A stretch of 64,000 bases of DNA from CBDANW01 sp965197825 (GTDB lineage Bacteria > Acidobacteriota > Vicinamibacteria > Marinacidobacterales > DATDRI01), in NCBI GenBank assembly GCA_965197825.1, contig CBDANW010000003.1, forward strand, positions 434,001 through 498,000, given 5' to 3'. Of the stretch, positions 37,331 through 46,484 are shown one piece after another (position 1 is the first letter of the stretch; each line of letters opens with the position of its first letter). The notes beneath the pieces are model-generated. The model saw only the letters and a list, made by a program, of their open reading frames with translations. It was not told the DNA's origin and did no database searches. The translations under genes were made by a program, and so were the position numbers.

Positions 37331-38997
37331 GGACGCCTCCAGGCGCATTGTCGCGCCTCGGTTGATGTCCACAAAACCCGGGCAGGGTCACTTCGTCCGC
37401 TCCCGGGTTTACGAGGATGTCGTCGGAGAGGATGAGGAGATTGTCGAGAACTTCGACAGCTTCACCCAAATCGATTGGAAGATCGACGAGTCCAACAACC
37501 TCACCGCGACGTTCTCATACTTTCCGGTGGAGATCGACAACTGGGGGCTGAGCGTTCTGCAACCCGAGGCGGCGACGCCCGAATTCAACAGCGTGGGGTG
37601 GAACTTCGCGGTCGCCGAGCGAGCCGCAACTAGCTCGAACACGGCGTGGGAGACGCTATTCGCCGTGAAGCGATACGATGTGAGAGTTACCCCGGCCGGC
37701 CAAGGCGCATCCCTTCTCACCGTCGACGGCCTGCGACGCAACTACTTCGATGAGATCGATCGCGAGAGCAGGTGGTTGGAGCTGAAGAGGCTCCTGCACG
37801 CACTACTCTCACAGCAGGCTCGGTGAGCACGTTCTGAAAGCCGGCGGTCATTTCACTTACGCTACATTCGATGGTTTCGATGACGGGGGCGTCATCGAAA
37901 CCCTTGGGACGGACGGCGGTCTCCTGCGCCGGACGGAATTCCGAGGCAGCCCCGAGGTAGGAGCGTCCGATTGGGTTCTGGCGGCCTTCGTTCAGGATGA
38001 GTGGAGACTCAACTCGCGGCTGGGATTCGATGTCGGGCTTCGCTACGACTACGAGCGCATTACGAGTACTCAGCACGTTTCACTATGCGTGGCGGTGGCT
38101 TTTTCGCCCTGGGAGCACGGCCGCACGGTCGTCAAAGGTGGCTGGGGCGTTTTCTACGATCACGTCTTTCTTCACGCCGGTGATTTCGATTCTCTCCAGA
38201 ACCGGGTCGAAACGGAATTGTGGCCGGATGGGGAGCCCATCGGCCCTTCCCTGTTTTTCCAGAACCGCATCGACCCGGAGGGTCTGGAGGTTCCACGAAG
38301 CAAGACCTGGAACGTAGAACTCAATCAGCAGTTGGGCGATGACTGGTTGGTGCGCGTCAAGTACCGAGAGCGCCGGGGTAGCCGCGAGATGGTGATCAGG
38401 CGGTTGGAAGAGAGTCCAGAGGGTCCCATGCTCCTCTTATCCTCTCGCGGAAGTTCGAGGGCTCGAGAGTTCGATGTGACGGTGAGAAAAGACCTGCCTT
38501 CCGATGGGAATCTCTTTTTTTCCTACGTCAGATCCCGCACGTCAGGTGATCTAAACGACTTCAAAACCCTGTACGGAGATCGACGGAGCCCCATTCTCTT
38601 GGACAACGAGAACTCTTTGCAGCCCTTTGATGTCCCCCATCGCTTTCTTCTGTGGGGCGTTATCAACCTGCCACGTGGCATCGCAGTGGTCCCTGGTTTC
38701 GAATGGCGCACGGGCTTTCCCTATACGGTTTTTACCCCGGGCTACCAAGCGATCGGCAAGCGGAATCGTGGCGGCCGATTCCCGAGCTTCTTCTCGGCAG
38801 ATCTCGCGGTCACCAAAGAACTCACTGTGAAGGGTAAGACTTTTCGAGTCGGCTTTCAAATTTTCAATCTGACCGACCACTACAACCCGCGTGATGTTTA
38901 TGGCAATGTGGCGAGCCCCAACTTCGGAGAATTTGCCGACAGCGTTGACTTTTCGATTAGAGCGAGACTGGGTTTCGATTTCTGAGCTCCCACCCGC

Positions 38998-39273
38998 ATG
39001 ACTTCTCCTCCTGAACCTCGTTTGAGTGTACGAGGCATCAACGTTCTCAGGAACGATGGCCGGGCCGCCTTGGCGGTGGCCCACGCGGCGCAGGCAGATT
39101 TCATTCGAGTGAATGTTTTGGCCGGAGTCCGCGTTACCGACCAGGGGATCGTCGAAGGGATCGCCCACGAGCTACTGCGGGATCGGTCGCTGCTCGACTT
39201 CAAGGTCGACGGTCTGGTGAGAAATCCAGTGGATGCCGATCGCGTCCGAGCGCTCATGAAAAAAATTCGCTAG
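38998..39273 (+). pseudogene. BtpA/SgcQ-family fragment
   Basis: The 90 residues LSVRGINVLRNDGRAALAVA, AHAAQADFIRVNVLAGV and VTDQGIVEGIAHELLRDR match the middle of BtpA/SgcQ TIM-barrel proteins, which are normally about 260 residues. Both the N-terminal third and the C-terminal third are missing. It follows the receptor gene directly, so a deletion joined the two. Confidence 0.65.
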
Positions 39274-39393
39274 TTCCCTTCCAAAACGTGCTGTCCCTTC
39301 TTGGTGTGTGTTATTCAGTATGTTATAGTAGAGTTCTAGCCCGTCGATTAACCTAAAAATCAGTTCAGCCACGCGTGGTGCGGAGGTTCGCGG

Positions 39394-40578
39394 ATGCCTT
39401 ATTTCGATATCGATCCACTCCTCGAAGCGATGCTCGACGTGGCTCCCGCTGTGTCCGATCTGAATCTATCTGTAGGGAGACCCCCTCAGGTGGAGGTCGA
39501 TGGGCAACTTCGTGGCGTCCCCTATGGTGCCGTCGATCGGCTGATGCCATATCACACCGAGCTGATCGCCATGCGGTTGTTGCGGGGAAAAAAGGACTTG
39601 GCCGACAGGCTGGTCACCACCGGCTCGGCCGATCTTTCTTATTCACTACCGCGACGAACCCGGTTCCGGGTGAACATTTTTTCGCAGCGCGGGACCTACT
39701 CCATCGTCTTGCGCGTTATCCCCAACAAAATCCCCACCGTGGAGGAGCTAGGCATTCCCAAACAGCTCGAAGAGATTACACGGGAACGAAACGGCATTGT
39801 TCTGGTCACCGGCCCGACCGGTTCCTGGAAATCAACCACGCTTGCCTCGCTCATCAACAGAATGAACATGGATAAGGCAATCCACATCGTGACCATCGAG
39901 GATCCGATCGAATATCTCTACCTGAACAAGAAGGCCACGATCAATCAGAGGGAGATCGGGACCGACACGGAAAACTTCGCGAACGCTCTACGGGCCGCCT
40001 TGCGACAAGCTCCGAAAATGATCCTGGTTGGCGAGATGCGAGATCTGGAGACCATCTCCACCGCTCTCGAGGCATCGGAAACAGGGCATTTGGTCTTGTC
40101 GACACTACACACCATCGATGCTGCCAAGACCATCGATCGCATCGTCGGGGTCTTTCCGAAGGACGAGGAAAGGCAGATCCGCACGCGGTTCGCACAGTCG
40201 TTCAAGTGGATCGTCAGTCAGAAGCTCATCCCCATGAAGGGCGGCGGAAGAAGGGCGATATGCGAGATACTCCGCGCCAACTCGCGCACCCGCGAGTATA
40301 TCCAGCAGGGTGAGGCGCGAAGGCAAGAGCCTCATGGACGCGATGGAGGACGGAGCGCTGGACGGGATGCAGACCTTCGACTCCGAGCTTCTACGGTTAG
40401 TCGAAGAGGGGGCTCTTGACGTCGAGGAAGCGTTGACCTACGCCACCAACCCAAAACCAACGTCCGGCTGCGGCTGGCGAGTCAGGGCGAGGGGTCTGAG
40501 AAGGGTGGGGCGGAAACGTCGCAGGACGCCGCGGCGGTTGGCTCTGGCTCCGATATGGACGACATGATCGAGAGGTAA
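39394..40578 (+). pseudogene. pilT: PilT-like twitching ATPase, two frameshifts and altered Walker A
   Basis: GGAGG precedes the ATG. The N-terminal PAS-like part (SDLNLSVGRPPQVEVDGQLR) and the ATPase core match PilT: Walker A GPTGSWKST, Asp box IVTIEDPIEYLY, Walker B LVGEMRDLETIS and HTIDAAKTIDRIVGVFP. Frame changes near 40315 and 40455 lead to GKSLMDAMEDGALDGMQTFD and the terminus DDMIER. Retraction ATPases disassemble type IV pili. Trp replaces the glycine before the Walker A lysine, which is not expected in an active enzyme. Confidence 0.85.
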
Positions 40579-40580
40579 GC

Positions 40581-41360
40581 GTGCAGACCGACTGCCCTCA
40601 GTGTTCCCAGAAGCTGGTCGTCGAGGACGAGAAAGTTCCCGCCGGCCCGTTCATGCTTCGCTGCCCCAAATGCCAAAAGGCGATCAAACTGCCGGGGAAG
40701 GGAGGAGCCGCCCTCCCCCCGCCCGGTGCGGAACAGCCTGTCGAGCCTGCTCCGCCGACTCAGTCGGTCGCCGCGCCTGGGATTCCTTCCAAGCCGCCGC
40801 TTACTGGAGTTAACGCGCAGCAACAGCCGAAGCCGCCCGCTCCGGCTCCTCCGCCGGCACGCCCCGCGGCCGCGGTTGCACCTCCCTCCGATTTCGGGCA
40901 ACCGGCCAACGGTGGAGACGGATCTGCCAGTAGGGCCTTGGTTGCCCTCACCGGCCCGTCCGACCAAGGGCTTCAGAATGCAGTGACTGCCTTGCTCCAG
41001 CGATGCGGTTACGGAGTTGAGACAGCCGCCGATCCTCAACAGGGGATTCAGCTCTTGGAGCGAAACAGCTACGCTGTCGTCGCGACGACCTCAAACGGAG
41101 CGCAAGGCAACATCAGTCCCCACAAACGCGTCGCAGCACTCGCCCCCGAGGTTCGTCGCGATCTGTTTTTGGTTTTGTTGGGAAGCGACTTCAGCTCCGG
41201 CGACGGAACACAGGCCTTCGCCGCCATGGCGGATCTGGTTCTCCATCCAAAAGACGTAGCAAGCTCTGAAGAGCTCCTCCGGAGTACCGTGAACGAGCGG
41301 ACCCGACTCTTCAGGCCTCTCCAGGACGCCGTAGTCCGTTTGGACCGGCGGAAATACTAG
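40581..41360 (+). CDS. zinc-ribbon / Pro-rich / receiver-like protein
   Basis: The GTG at 40581 follows the pilT stop by two bases with GAGAGG in front. Residues 1-37 form an MJ0042-type zinc ribbon (CPQCSQ and CPKCQK). About 80 residues of Pro/Ala-rich linker follow. The C-terminal 140 residues resemble a degenerate receiver domain (VALTGPSDQGLQNAVTALL, YGVETAADPQQGIQLL, YAVVATT, FLVLLGSDFSSG), without clear phospho-acceptor residues. Coupling to pilT suggests a motility role, but this is inference. Confidence 0.7.
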   Translation: MQTDCPQCSQKLVVEDEKVPAGPFMLRCPKCQKAIKLPGKGGAALPPPGAEQPVEPAPPTQSVAAPGIPSKPPLTGVNAQQQPKPPAPAPPPARPAAAVAPPSDFGQPANGGDGSASRALVALTGPSDQGLQNAVTALLQRCGYGVETAADPQQGIQLLERNSYAVVATTSNGAQGNISPHKRVAALAPEVRRDLFLVLLGSDFSSGDGTQAFAAMADLVLHPKDVASSEELLRSTVNERTRLFRPLQDAVVRLDRRKY

Positions 41361-41474
41361 CGGTAAACCTCGCTCGCGAATACCCCCAAGAATCTTTCTG
41401 ACTGCCGCTTTCAACCGGCCTCTTCGGCCCTTAGAATCCTATGTGCTGGCCCGGAGTGTGGGCCCGCGTCGCCC

Positions 41475-42350
41475 ATGAAGATTCACTTGGTCGATGGAAC
41501 CTACGAGCTCTTTCGAGCTTACTACGGGGCTCCCAGTGCACTCGACCCTAGGGGTCGGGAGGTCGGTGCAACCCGCAGCCTGTTGCGCAGTCTAGTGTCC
41601 CTCTTGCGCCAGGACGACGTCACGCACGTCGCCTGCGCCTTCGACCACGTCATCGAATCGTTCCGGAACGAGCTGTTTGCCGGCTACAAGACGGGGGAGG
41701 GGATCGAGCCTGCGCTCTTCGCCCAGTTCGAGCTGGCAGAGCGTGCCGCCGCGGCGCTCGGGATCGTGGTTTGGCCCATGGAGAAGTTCGAGGCCGACGA
41801 CGCTTTGGCTACTGGCGCCGCGCGTTTCAGAGATTCACGAAAGGTCGAACAGGTCGTTATCTGCTCTCCGGACAAAGATCTAACTCAGTGTGTGGTTGGA
41901 GAACGTGTCGTGTGCTACGACCGCCGTCGGCAGAAGCTGTTGGACGAGCCGGGTGTGGTGGACAAGTTCGGTGTGTCGCCTGAGTCGATACCGGACTGGC
42001 TAGGACTGGTGGGAGACGCGGCCGATGGCATCCCGGGAGTTCCTGCCTGGGGTGCGAAGTCTTCGGCCGTCCTGTTGGCCCGCTACCGGCACATCGAGGA
42101 CATCCCGGAAGAAGCCATCTTGTGGGACGTGAAGGTGCAGGGCGCCAAGCGTCTGGCCGCCAGTCTCAGAAGTCACCGCAAAGAGGCAAGGCTCTATCGG
42201 CTGCTCGCCATCCTGCGAACGGATGTGCCACTTGCCGAGGATCTAGAAGGCCTCCATTGGAAAGGCGCTCGCCTAGAGCACTTGGAGGCGCTTTGCAAAG
42301 AGCTCGGCGACAAGAATCTCTTGGACCGCGTCCACGGTTGGCTCGACTGA
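41475..42350 (+). CDS. 5'-3' exonuclease (PolI N-terminal type)
   Basis: A 291-residue stand-alone member of the 5'-3' exonuclease/flap nuclease family. IHLVDGTYELFRAYY and HVACAFDHVIESFRNEL open the protein, metal-binding Asp and Glu lie in KFEADDALATGAA and CSPDKDLTQCV, and the H3TH region is WLGLVGDAADGIPGVPAWGAKSSA. Such proteins remove RNA primers or flaps. The gene is intact. Confidence 0.88.
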   Translation: MKIHLVDGTYELFRAYYGAPSALDPRGREVGATRSLLRSLVSLLRQDDVTHVACAFDHVIESFRNELFAGYKTGEGIEPALFAQFELAERAAAALGIVVWPMEKFEADDALATGAARFRDSRKVEQVVICSPDKDLTQCVVGERVVCYDRRRQKLLDEPGVVDKFGVSPESIPDWLGLVGDAADGIPGVPAWGAKSSAVLLARYRHIEDIPEEAILWDVKVQGAKRLAASLRSHRKEARLYRLLAILRTDVPLAEDLEGLHWKGARLEHLEALCKELGDKNLLDRVHGWLD

Positions 42351-42362
42351 GGGCACTAGGTC

Positions 42363-43928
42363 TCACTCGGCGGTGGCAGGAGAACAGAGCCGTTCCAGCC
42401 TCTCGGGATCACCCTGCAGGGCGATGCGCTGCATGTAGTGATGAATACTCCTTAGACCGCCGAGCTCTTCGCCGCCCCCGGCTCGTCCCGGCCCGCCGTG
42501 AATGAGGTGAGGCATCACAACGCCGTGCCCGGTCGATTCCGCAGCCGCTTTGGCATTCATCACCATCAACCGTCCGTGATAGGGCGCCAGACCGAACGTC
42601 ATCTTCCGGATGAAATCCTCGTCTTCACTGTAAACGGTAGCCACCAGGCTGCCGCCGCCCCGCCGGACCAAACGGATCGCCTGCTCGACGTCTCGGTACG
42701 CCAAGATGGTCGCCACCGGTCCGAAGATCTCGATCTCGTGAACCGATCGCGACTCCTCGACGTTCGTGCCGCGCAGCAGGATCGGCTCCATGAAGAATCC
42801 GCTCTCGGTGCCTTCGCCCTCGAACTGAGTCCGCTGCGGATCGCCGATAACGGTCTCCGTTTCTCGGCTCAGATCCGAGATCCCTTGGCGAGCGGACTCG
42901 AGAGCAGCGTGATCCACGAGCGGTCCCATGTTGACGCTTTCCACCTTAGGGTCGCCGACGCGGACCGTTCGTAGCTTCTGTACGAGCGCGTCGATGACGG
43001 CCTGTTCTCTGCCTTCCGGGACGAGAACGCGTCGGATCGCGGTGCACTTCTGTCCTGCCTTGATGGTCATTTCTTTGAAGACTTCCTTGGTGAAGTGATC
43101 CAAATCCGGCGAGCCGGGCGCGACGTCTGGGCCGAGGACGATGCCGTTCAAGGAGTCGGCTTCGATGTTCACGCGGACGGCATTCTTCACGATATTGGGA
43201 TGCGAACGGATCTTCTCCCCAGTGGAGGCGGAGCCGGTAAAAGAAACGACGTCCTGGCAGGTCAGGTGTTCAAAGAGATCGCCGACCGATCCGCAGATGA
43301 GCTGGAGCGTTCCCTCTGGCATGACTCCCGATTCGATCAGGATCTCCACCATACGGAATGTGAGCCAGGAGGTGGGCGTCGCGGGTTTCACGATAGAAGG
43401 CATGCCGGCGAGTAGTGACGGCGCAAGCTTCTCCAGCATGCCCCATGAGGGAAAGTTATAGGCGTTTACCTGAACGGCTACGCCTTCGAGAGGTACGTAG
43501 ATGTGCCGACCCACGAAGTTGCCTGGCTTCGACAAGGGCGTCGCTTCGCCGTCGGTGAGAAACGTGCTGGCGGGCAGTTTCTTGGAGCCGAGGCTTCCAA
43601 AGAAACCCAGCGTCCCGATGCCGCCTTCGACATCCAGAGTCGCATCGTGCCGGGTGGCGCCGTAGGACGCGGCGATCTGGTGAAACTCGTCGACGTGACC
43701 ATTCAACGTGGCGGCCATCGTCTTGAGGAGTGCGGCTCTTTCTGGAAAAGTCATGGCCCGTAGTGTTGGCCCACCCTTCGTCCGGCCCCATTCGAGCATC
43801 TCGGCGAAATCGAGTCCCTCGCTGCCGCAAGTAGCGATCTTCTCACCAGTGACCGCGTGGTGGAGCAGCCGTCCCTCTCCCTCACCCGACTTCCACTCAC
43901 CGCAGGCGTAGTTCTTAAGCGTGATCAT
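42363..43928 (-). CDS. aldehyde dehydrogenase, PaaZ/BoxD-like
   Basis: A 521-residue aldehyde dehydrogenase. Cofactor region VNAYNFPSWGMLEKLAPSL and SFTGSASTGEKI, catalytic Glu in NIEADSLNG and catalytic Cys in AGQKCTAIRR are present. The sequence style (LDVEGGIGTLGFFG, MPHLIHGGPGRAGGGEELGG) is that of PaaZ and of dehydroadipyl-CoA semialdehyde dehydrogenases in aerobic aromatic-CoA degradation. The MaoC hydratase part of PaaZ is absent, and no other aromatic-pathway gene is nearby, so the substrate is open. Confidence 0.85.
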   Translation of the reverse strand: MITLKNYACGEWKSGEGEGRLLHHAVTGEKIATCGSEGLDFAEMLEWGRTKGGPTLRAMTFPERAALLKTMAATLNGHVDEFHQIAASYGATRHDATLDVEGGIGTLGFFGSLGSKKLPASTFLTDGEATPLSKPGNFVGRHIYVPLEGVAVQVNAYNFPSWGMLEKLAPSLLAGMPSIVKPATPTSWLTFRMVEILIESGVMPEGTLQLICGSVGDLFEHLTCQDVVSFTGSASTGEKIRSHPNIVKNAVRVNIEADSLNGIVLGPDVAPGSPDLDHFTKEVFKEMTIKAGQKCTAIRRVLVPEGREQAVIDALVQKLRTVRVGDPKVESVNMGPLVDHAALESARQGISDLSRETETVIGDPQRTQFEGEGTESGFFMEPILLRGTNVEESRSVHEIEIFGPVATILAYRDVEQAIRLVRRGGGSLVATVYSEDEDFIRKMTFGLAPYHGRLMVMNAKAAAESTGHGVVMPHLIHGGPGRAGGGEELGGLRSIHHYMQRIALQGDPERLERLCSPATAE

Positions 43929-44035
43929 GGCTGCGTCCTTTCGCTCCGGGCACCTGATGGCCCGACGACAATCGATTATACCGAAGCCAGAGATCCTGGG
44001 CTCGAAGTGGGTCCTCTTGGCTATAATTGCTGCGA

Positions 44036-44330
44036 ATGAATCGTCTCGCTGTCAGTATTGTTCTCCAACCGAACGATGCGTCGAACGAAGTTCTATTGGT
44101 CGACCGTACCCGAAACTGGCTTTTTTCGGCGGCTATCATGCCTTCCCCGGCGGAACTCTGGATCCGGAAGACGGGATGGTGCCCATCGAGAACCTGCCGG
44201 ACGCGGGAAAGGGACTGGGAGATGAACTTCTCGACTTTCGTCGCCGCCGTAGCGAGAGAGCTCTTCGAGGAGACCGGAGTCCCGCACGTCGGAGTTGGCC
44301 GGCGTCAAGCGGTCGTCGAAAGGATGGTGA
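44036..44330 (+). pseudogene. NUDIX hydrolase remnant, two frameshifts
   Basis: Three frames in turn encode MNRLAVSIVLQPNDASNEVL, then FFGGYHAFPGGTLDPEDG and AVARELFEETGV, which together form a NUDIX box. Frame changes lie near 44105 and 44220. The gene fades out at the hairpin at 44327. Family members are longer (usually above 200 residues), so the 3' part is missing. Confidence 0.7.
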
Positions 44331-44353
44331 GGAGCTCGCTTCGAGCTCCTCAC
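44327..44353. terminator. perfect 12-bp hairpin between convergent genes
   Basis: GTGAGGAGCTCG and CGAGCTCCTCAC pair over 12 bases around a three-base loop (CTT). It lies between the end of the NUDIX remnant and the stop of the cupin gene on the other strand, where a bidirectional terminator would be expected. No run of T follows on either side, so the terminator role is inferred from position only. Confidence 0.5.
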
Positions 44354-44373
44354 CCGGAAAGACGAACGTCGAG

Positions 44374-44646
44374 CTACTTGATCTCCACTCGAACCAGAGT
44401 AAGAGTCTCTTCGCCAACGTTCTTGGACATGTGGAGCGGCCTCGCGTCGGCCCACGAGACGTCGCCAGCATTCCCTTCGACCCCGGTTGCTTCGGCTCCT
44501 TCGCCTTCCGGCGTGTTCGTCGCCGTGTAGTCCGTCAAACTGATGTTGACACCCGGCAGGTGATCGTGGGGCGGGGTCTTGTGTCCGGCGGGGTAGGTCA
44601 TGCGGGCCTTTGGTGTCGAGCCTGGGCTCTCCGCCGGTGCTGCCAT
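44374..44646 (-). CDS. small cupin-like protein
   Basis: From the ATG at 44646 the 90-residue protein contains YPAGHKTPPHDHLPGVNISLTDY, a cupin motif with His residues for metal, then GDVSWADARPLHMSKNVGEE and a final LVRVEIK strand. It is a minimal cupin and may lack the first strands of the usual fold. Function unknown. Confidence 0.6.
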   Translation of the reverse strand: MAAPAESPGSTPKARMTYPAGHKTPPHDHLPGVNISLTDYTATNTPEGEGAEATGVEGNAGDVSWADARPLHMSKNVGEETLTLVRVEIK

Positions 44647-44666
44647 GGTGTAGAGTGTAGTCCGAG

Positions 44667-45899
44667 ATGAGAGACACATCGCGCGAAGTCGTCGTAACTG
44701 GGGCCGGGGTTTGTTGTCACATGGGAGACGACTTGTCCGCCATCGAGGCGGCCATTCGCGCGGGACGGGCGACGCCCTTTCAGCGGTGGCAGCCCGCCGT
44801 CGACTACGGTGCCCGGTGCCAGCTCATTGGCGTCTATCCGAACGATTTGTCACCTAGCGCTCTCGGGATCAACAAGCAGCAAGCCCGATTCATGGGGAGA
44901 GCCGCTTTCATGGCTTTTCGCGCTGCCAAGACGGCGCTCGATCAGTCAGGGATCGATCCTCGGGAGATCGCGGTCGTGGTTGGAAGCGGGACGGGTGACG
45001 TCGATGCCCACGTAGAGGTTCACACCAAGCTTGCTCAAACCAAGAACGCGAAGAGGGTGTCGCCGACGATCATTCCGCGCCTGATGGCATCCACGGTCTC
45101 GGCCAACCTGGCCACCGTCCTCGGTACGACCGGCCCTTCCTTTACCACCTCCGCTGCCTGTGCCGGGGGAGCCTACAATGTTTTGCTGGCCGCCGAGTTC
45201 ATCGAACAAGGTCGCGTCGACGGAGCCATTGCCGGTGGCGTCGAAGTGGCCGACATTCATTTTTTCTCCGGGTTCGACTCCATGCGAGCGTACAACGGCC
45301 AGGACAATGAACACCCGGAACGGGCCTCGCGCCCCTACGCGGCCGATCGGGCCGGCTTCATCTTCTCTGAGGGCGCGGGTTTGGTCGTGCTGGAGACCCG
45401 GGAGTCGGCGTTGCGACGGGGCGTGCCGATCCTCGGTGTCTTGCGCGGCTACGGCATGTCGTCAGACGGCTCGCGGGAAATGGTGGCTCCCGCCGCCGAT
45501 GGGGCGGTGCTGGCCATGCTGCGAGCCCTGGAGCACGCCGGAGTTGGCCCGGACGAGATCGATTACGTCAACACTCACGCGACGTCCACTCCGCTGGGTG
45601 ATATTTCCGAAGTGCGAGCGCTGCGCCAGGTTCTCAACGGTAGGCACGTACCCTATTCCTCCACCAAGGGCTACACGGGACATCCCGTTTCCGCCGCCGG
45701 TACCATCGAGGCCATCTTCACTCTAGCCATGCTTCGCGAGGGATGGATCGCACCGTCGGTGAACACCGAGCCGCTCGATCCCGAGCTCGAAGACTACCCT
45801 CCGATCGTCGCCCCGACTTCCCAAACTCTTCGGTTGGCTCTATCCAACTCCTTTGGATTCGGAGGAACGAATGTCACGCTCGTTCTAAGCGCCCCCTGA
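44667..45899 (+). CDS. fabF: 3-oxoacyl-ACP synthase II
   Basis: A 410-residue beta-ketoacyl-ACP synthase. The catalytic Cys is in TTSAACAGGAYN, and the two His are in YVNTHATSTPLGD and KGYTGHPVSAAGTIE. The C-terminus ends NSFGFGGTNVTLVL, as in FabF. It condenses acyl-ACP with malonyl-ACP in fatty-acid elongation. It stands alone, without acpP or fabG. The gene is intact and convergent with the DinB remnant. Confidence 0.9.
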   Translation: MRDTSREVVVTGAGVCCHMGDDLSAIEAAIRAGRATPFQRWQPAVDYGARCQLIGVYPNDLSPSALGINKQQARFMGRAAFMAFRAAKTALDQSGIDPREIAVVVGSGTGDVDAHVEVHTKLAQTKNAKRVSPTIIPRLMASTVSANLATVLGTTGPSFTTSAACAGGAYNVLLAAEFIEQGRVDGAIAGGVEVADIHFFSGFDSMRAYNGQDNEHPERASRPYAADRAGFIFSEGAGLVVLETRESALRRGVPILGVLRGYGMSSDGSREMVAPAADGAVLAMLRALEHAGVGPDEIDYVNTHATSTPLGDISEVRALRQVLNGRHVPYSSTKGYTGHPVSAAGTIEAIFTLAMLREGWIAPSVNTEPLDPELEDYPPIVAPTSQTLRLALSNSFGFGGTNVTLVLSAP

Positions 45900-45917
45900 G
45901 GTGCGTCCTTGGGGGGT

Positions 45918-46380
45918 CTACACTTTCGGCTTCTTGAGGATGGCAATCTGGCCGGCGTGGTACAAGCTGTGCTGTACCGCCCCGTGCAGCATCACGTAGA
46001 AGGAGTGGTCGCGGCCAGGAACTGTGGCGTCCAGGTGAGATTCAGGAAAGCTCCTCAGTAGCTCCTGCAATCGTTCTTCTGTAGCGAAGATGGTTCTCGA
46101 GGTCCTCCTTCCAGTCCGCTTCATCGAGCCCGTCGACCTGCGGCCAATCTTCTTCGGTCGTGGCTTCCGGAACTGGGGTTACAGCGAGCCTCTGGCAAGA
46201 GATGTCCGTCCAGGCCGTGATGTGCAGCACCATCTCGCGTATCGAATGGCCGGTTGCGAGGCGAGACGAGGCCTGCGCAGCGGTAACCCCATCCAACACT
46301 TCTCGGAGGGACGGCCCGTGCCATGCGTCACCGTGGAACGCCTTCCTCAGCTGATCTTGGATCCTCTCTACTTCGCTCAT
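45918..46380 (-). pseudogene. DinB-like metal-binding protein, one frameshift
   Basis: The first 100 residues (LREVLDGVTAAQASSRLATG, HSIREMVLHITAWTDISC) are a DinB four-helix bundle start with the metal-binding His. After a shift near 46090 the second frame supplies RLQELLRSFPES and the distal His motifs MLHGAVQHSLYHAGQIAILKK. All three metal His positions exist. An intact product would be about 150 residues of unknown activity. Confidence 0.75.
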
Positions 46381-46484
46381 GGCTTTGTTCTCCTCGGCTC
46401 GAGTTTGTGCAACTCACTCGAATTGAACCACGTCCTGGCGCATGCTAAACTTAGTCGATTCCCAGAAAAACGGAGTGTCAAATC

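Larger units (their letters stand above)
36145..37372 (-). mobile_element. IS3-family element, copy 1
   Basis: The 1228-bp element starts GTGGACAGGTTGAT and ends with the complement of GTGGACATCAACC. AAA on each side (36142-36144 and 37373-37375) is a 3-bp target duplication, and removing the element plus one AAA restores the receptor frame (AQEKPGQGHF). orfA and orfB overlap as usual for the family. Confidence 0.88.
35261..38985 (+). pseudogene. TonB-dependent receptor (Oar-like) interrupted by IS3
   Basis: A signal-peptide-like frame (VLLFVFSFSTAHG) shifts at a GGGG run near 35337 into QTGRIEGEVVSSSGDPLPGVTVT, a carboxypeptidase-regulatory domain, followed by a plug domain (LNFNGSRSAQSMLLVNGS). 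IS3 copy 1 interrupts after FDLAQEK. The barrel continues with GQGHFVRSRVYEDVV, another shift near 37826, and ends FSIRARLGFDF with the terminal Phe. Intact receptors of this type import large substrates across the outer membrane. At least three lesions besides the IS are present. Confidence 0.85.
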
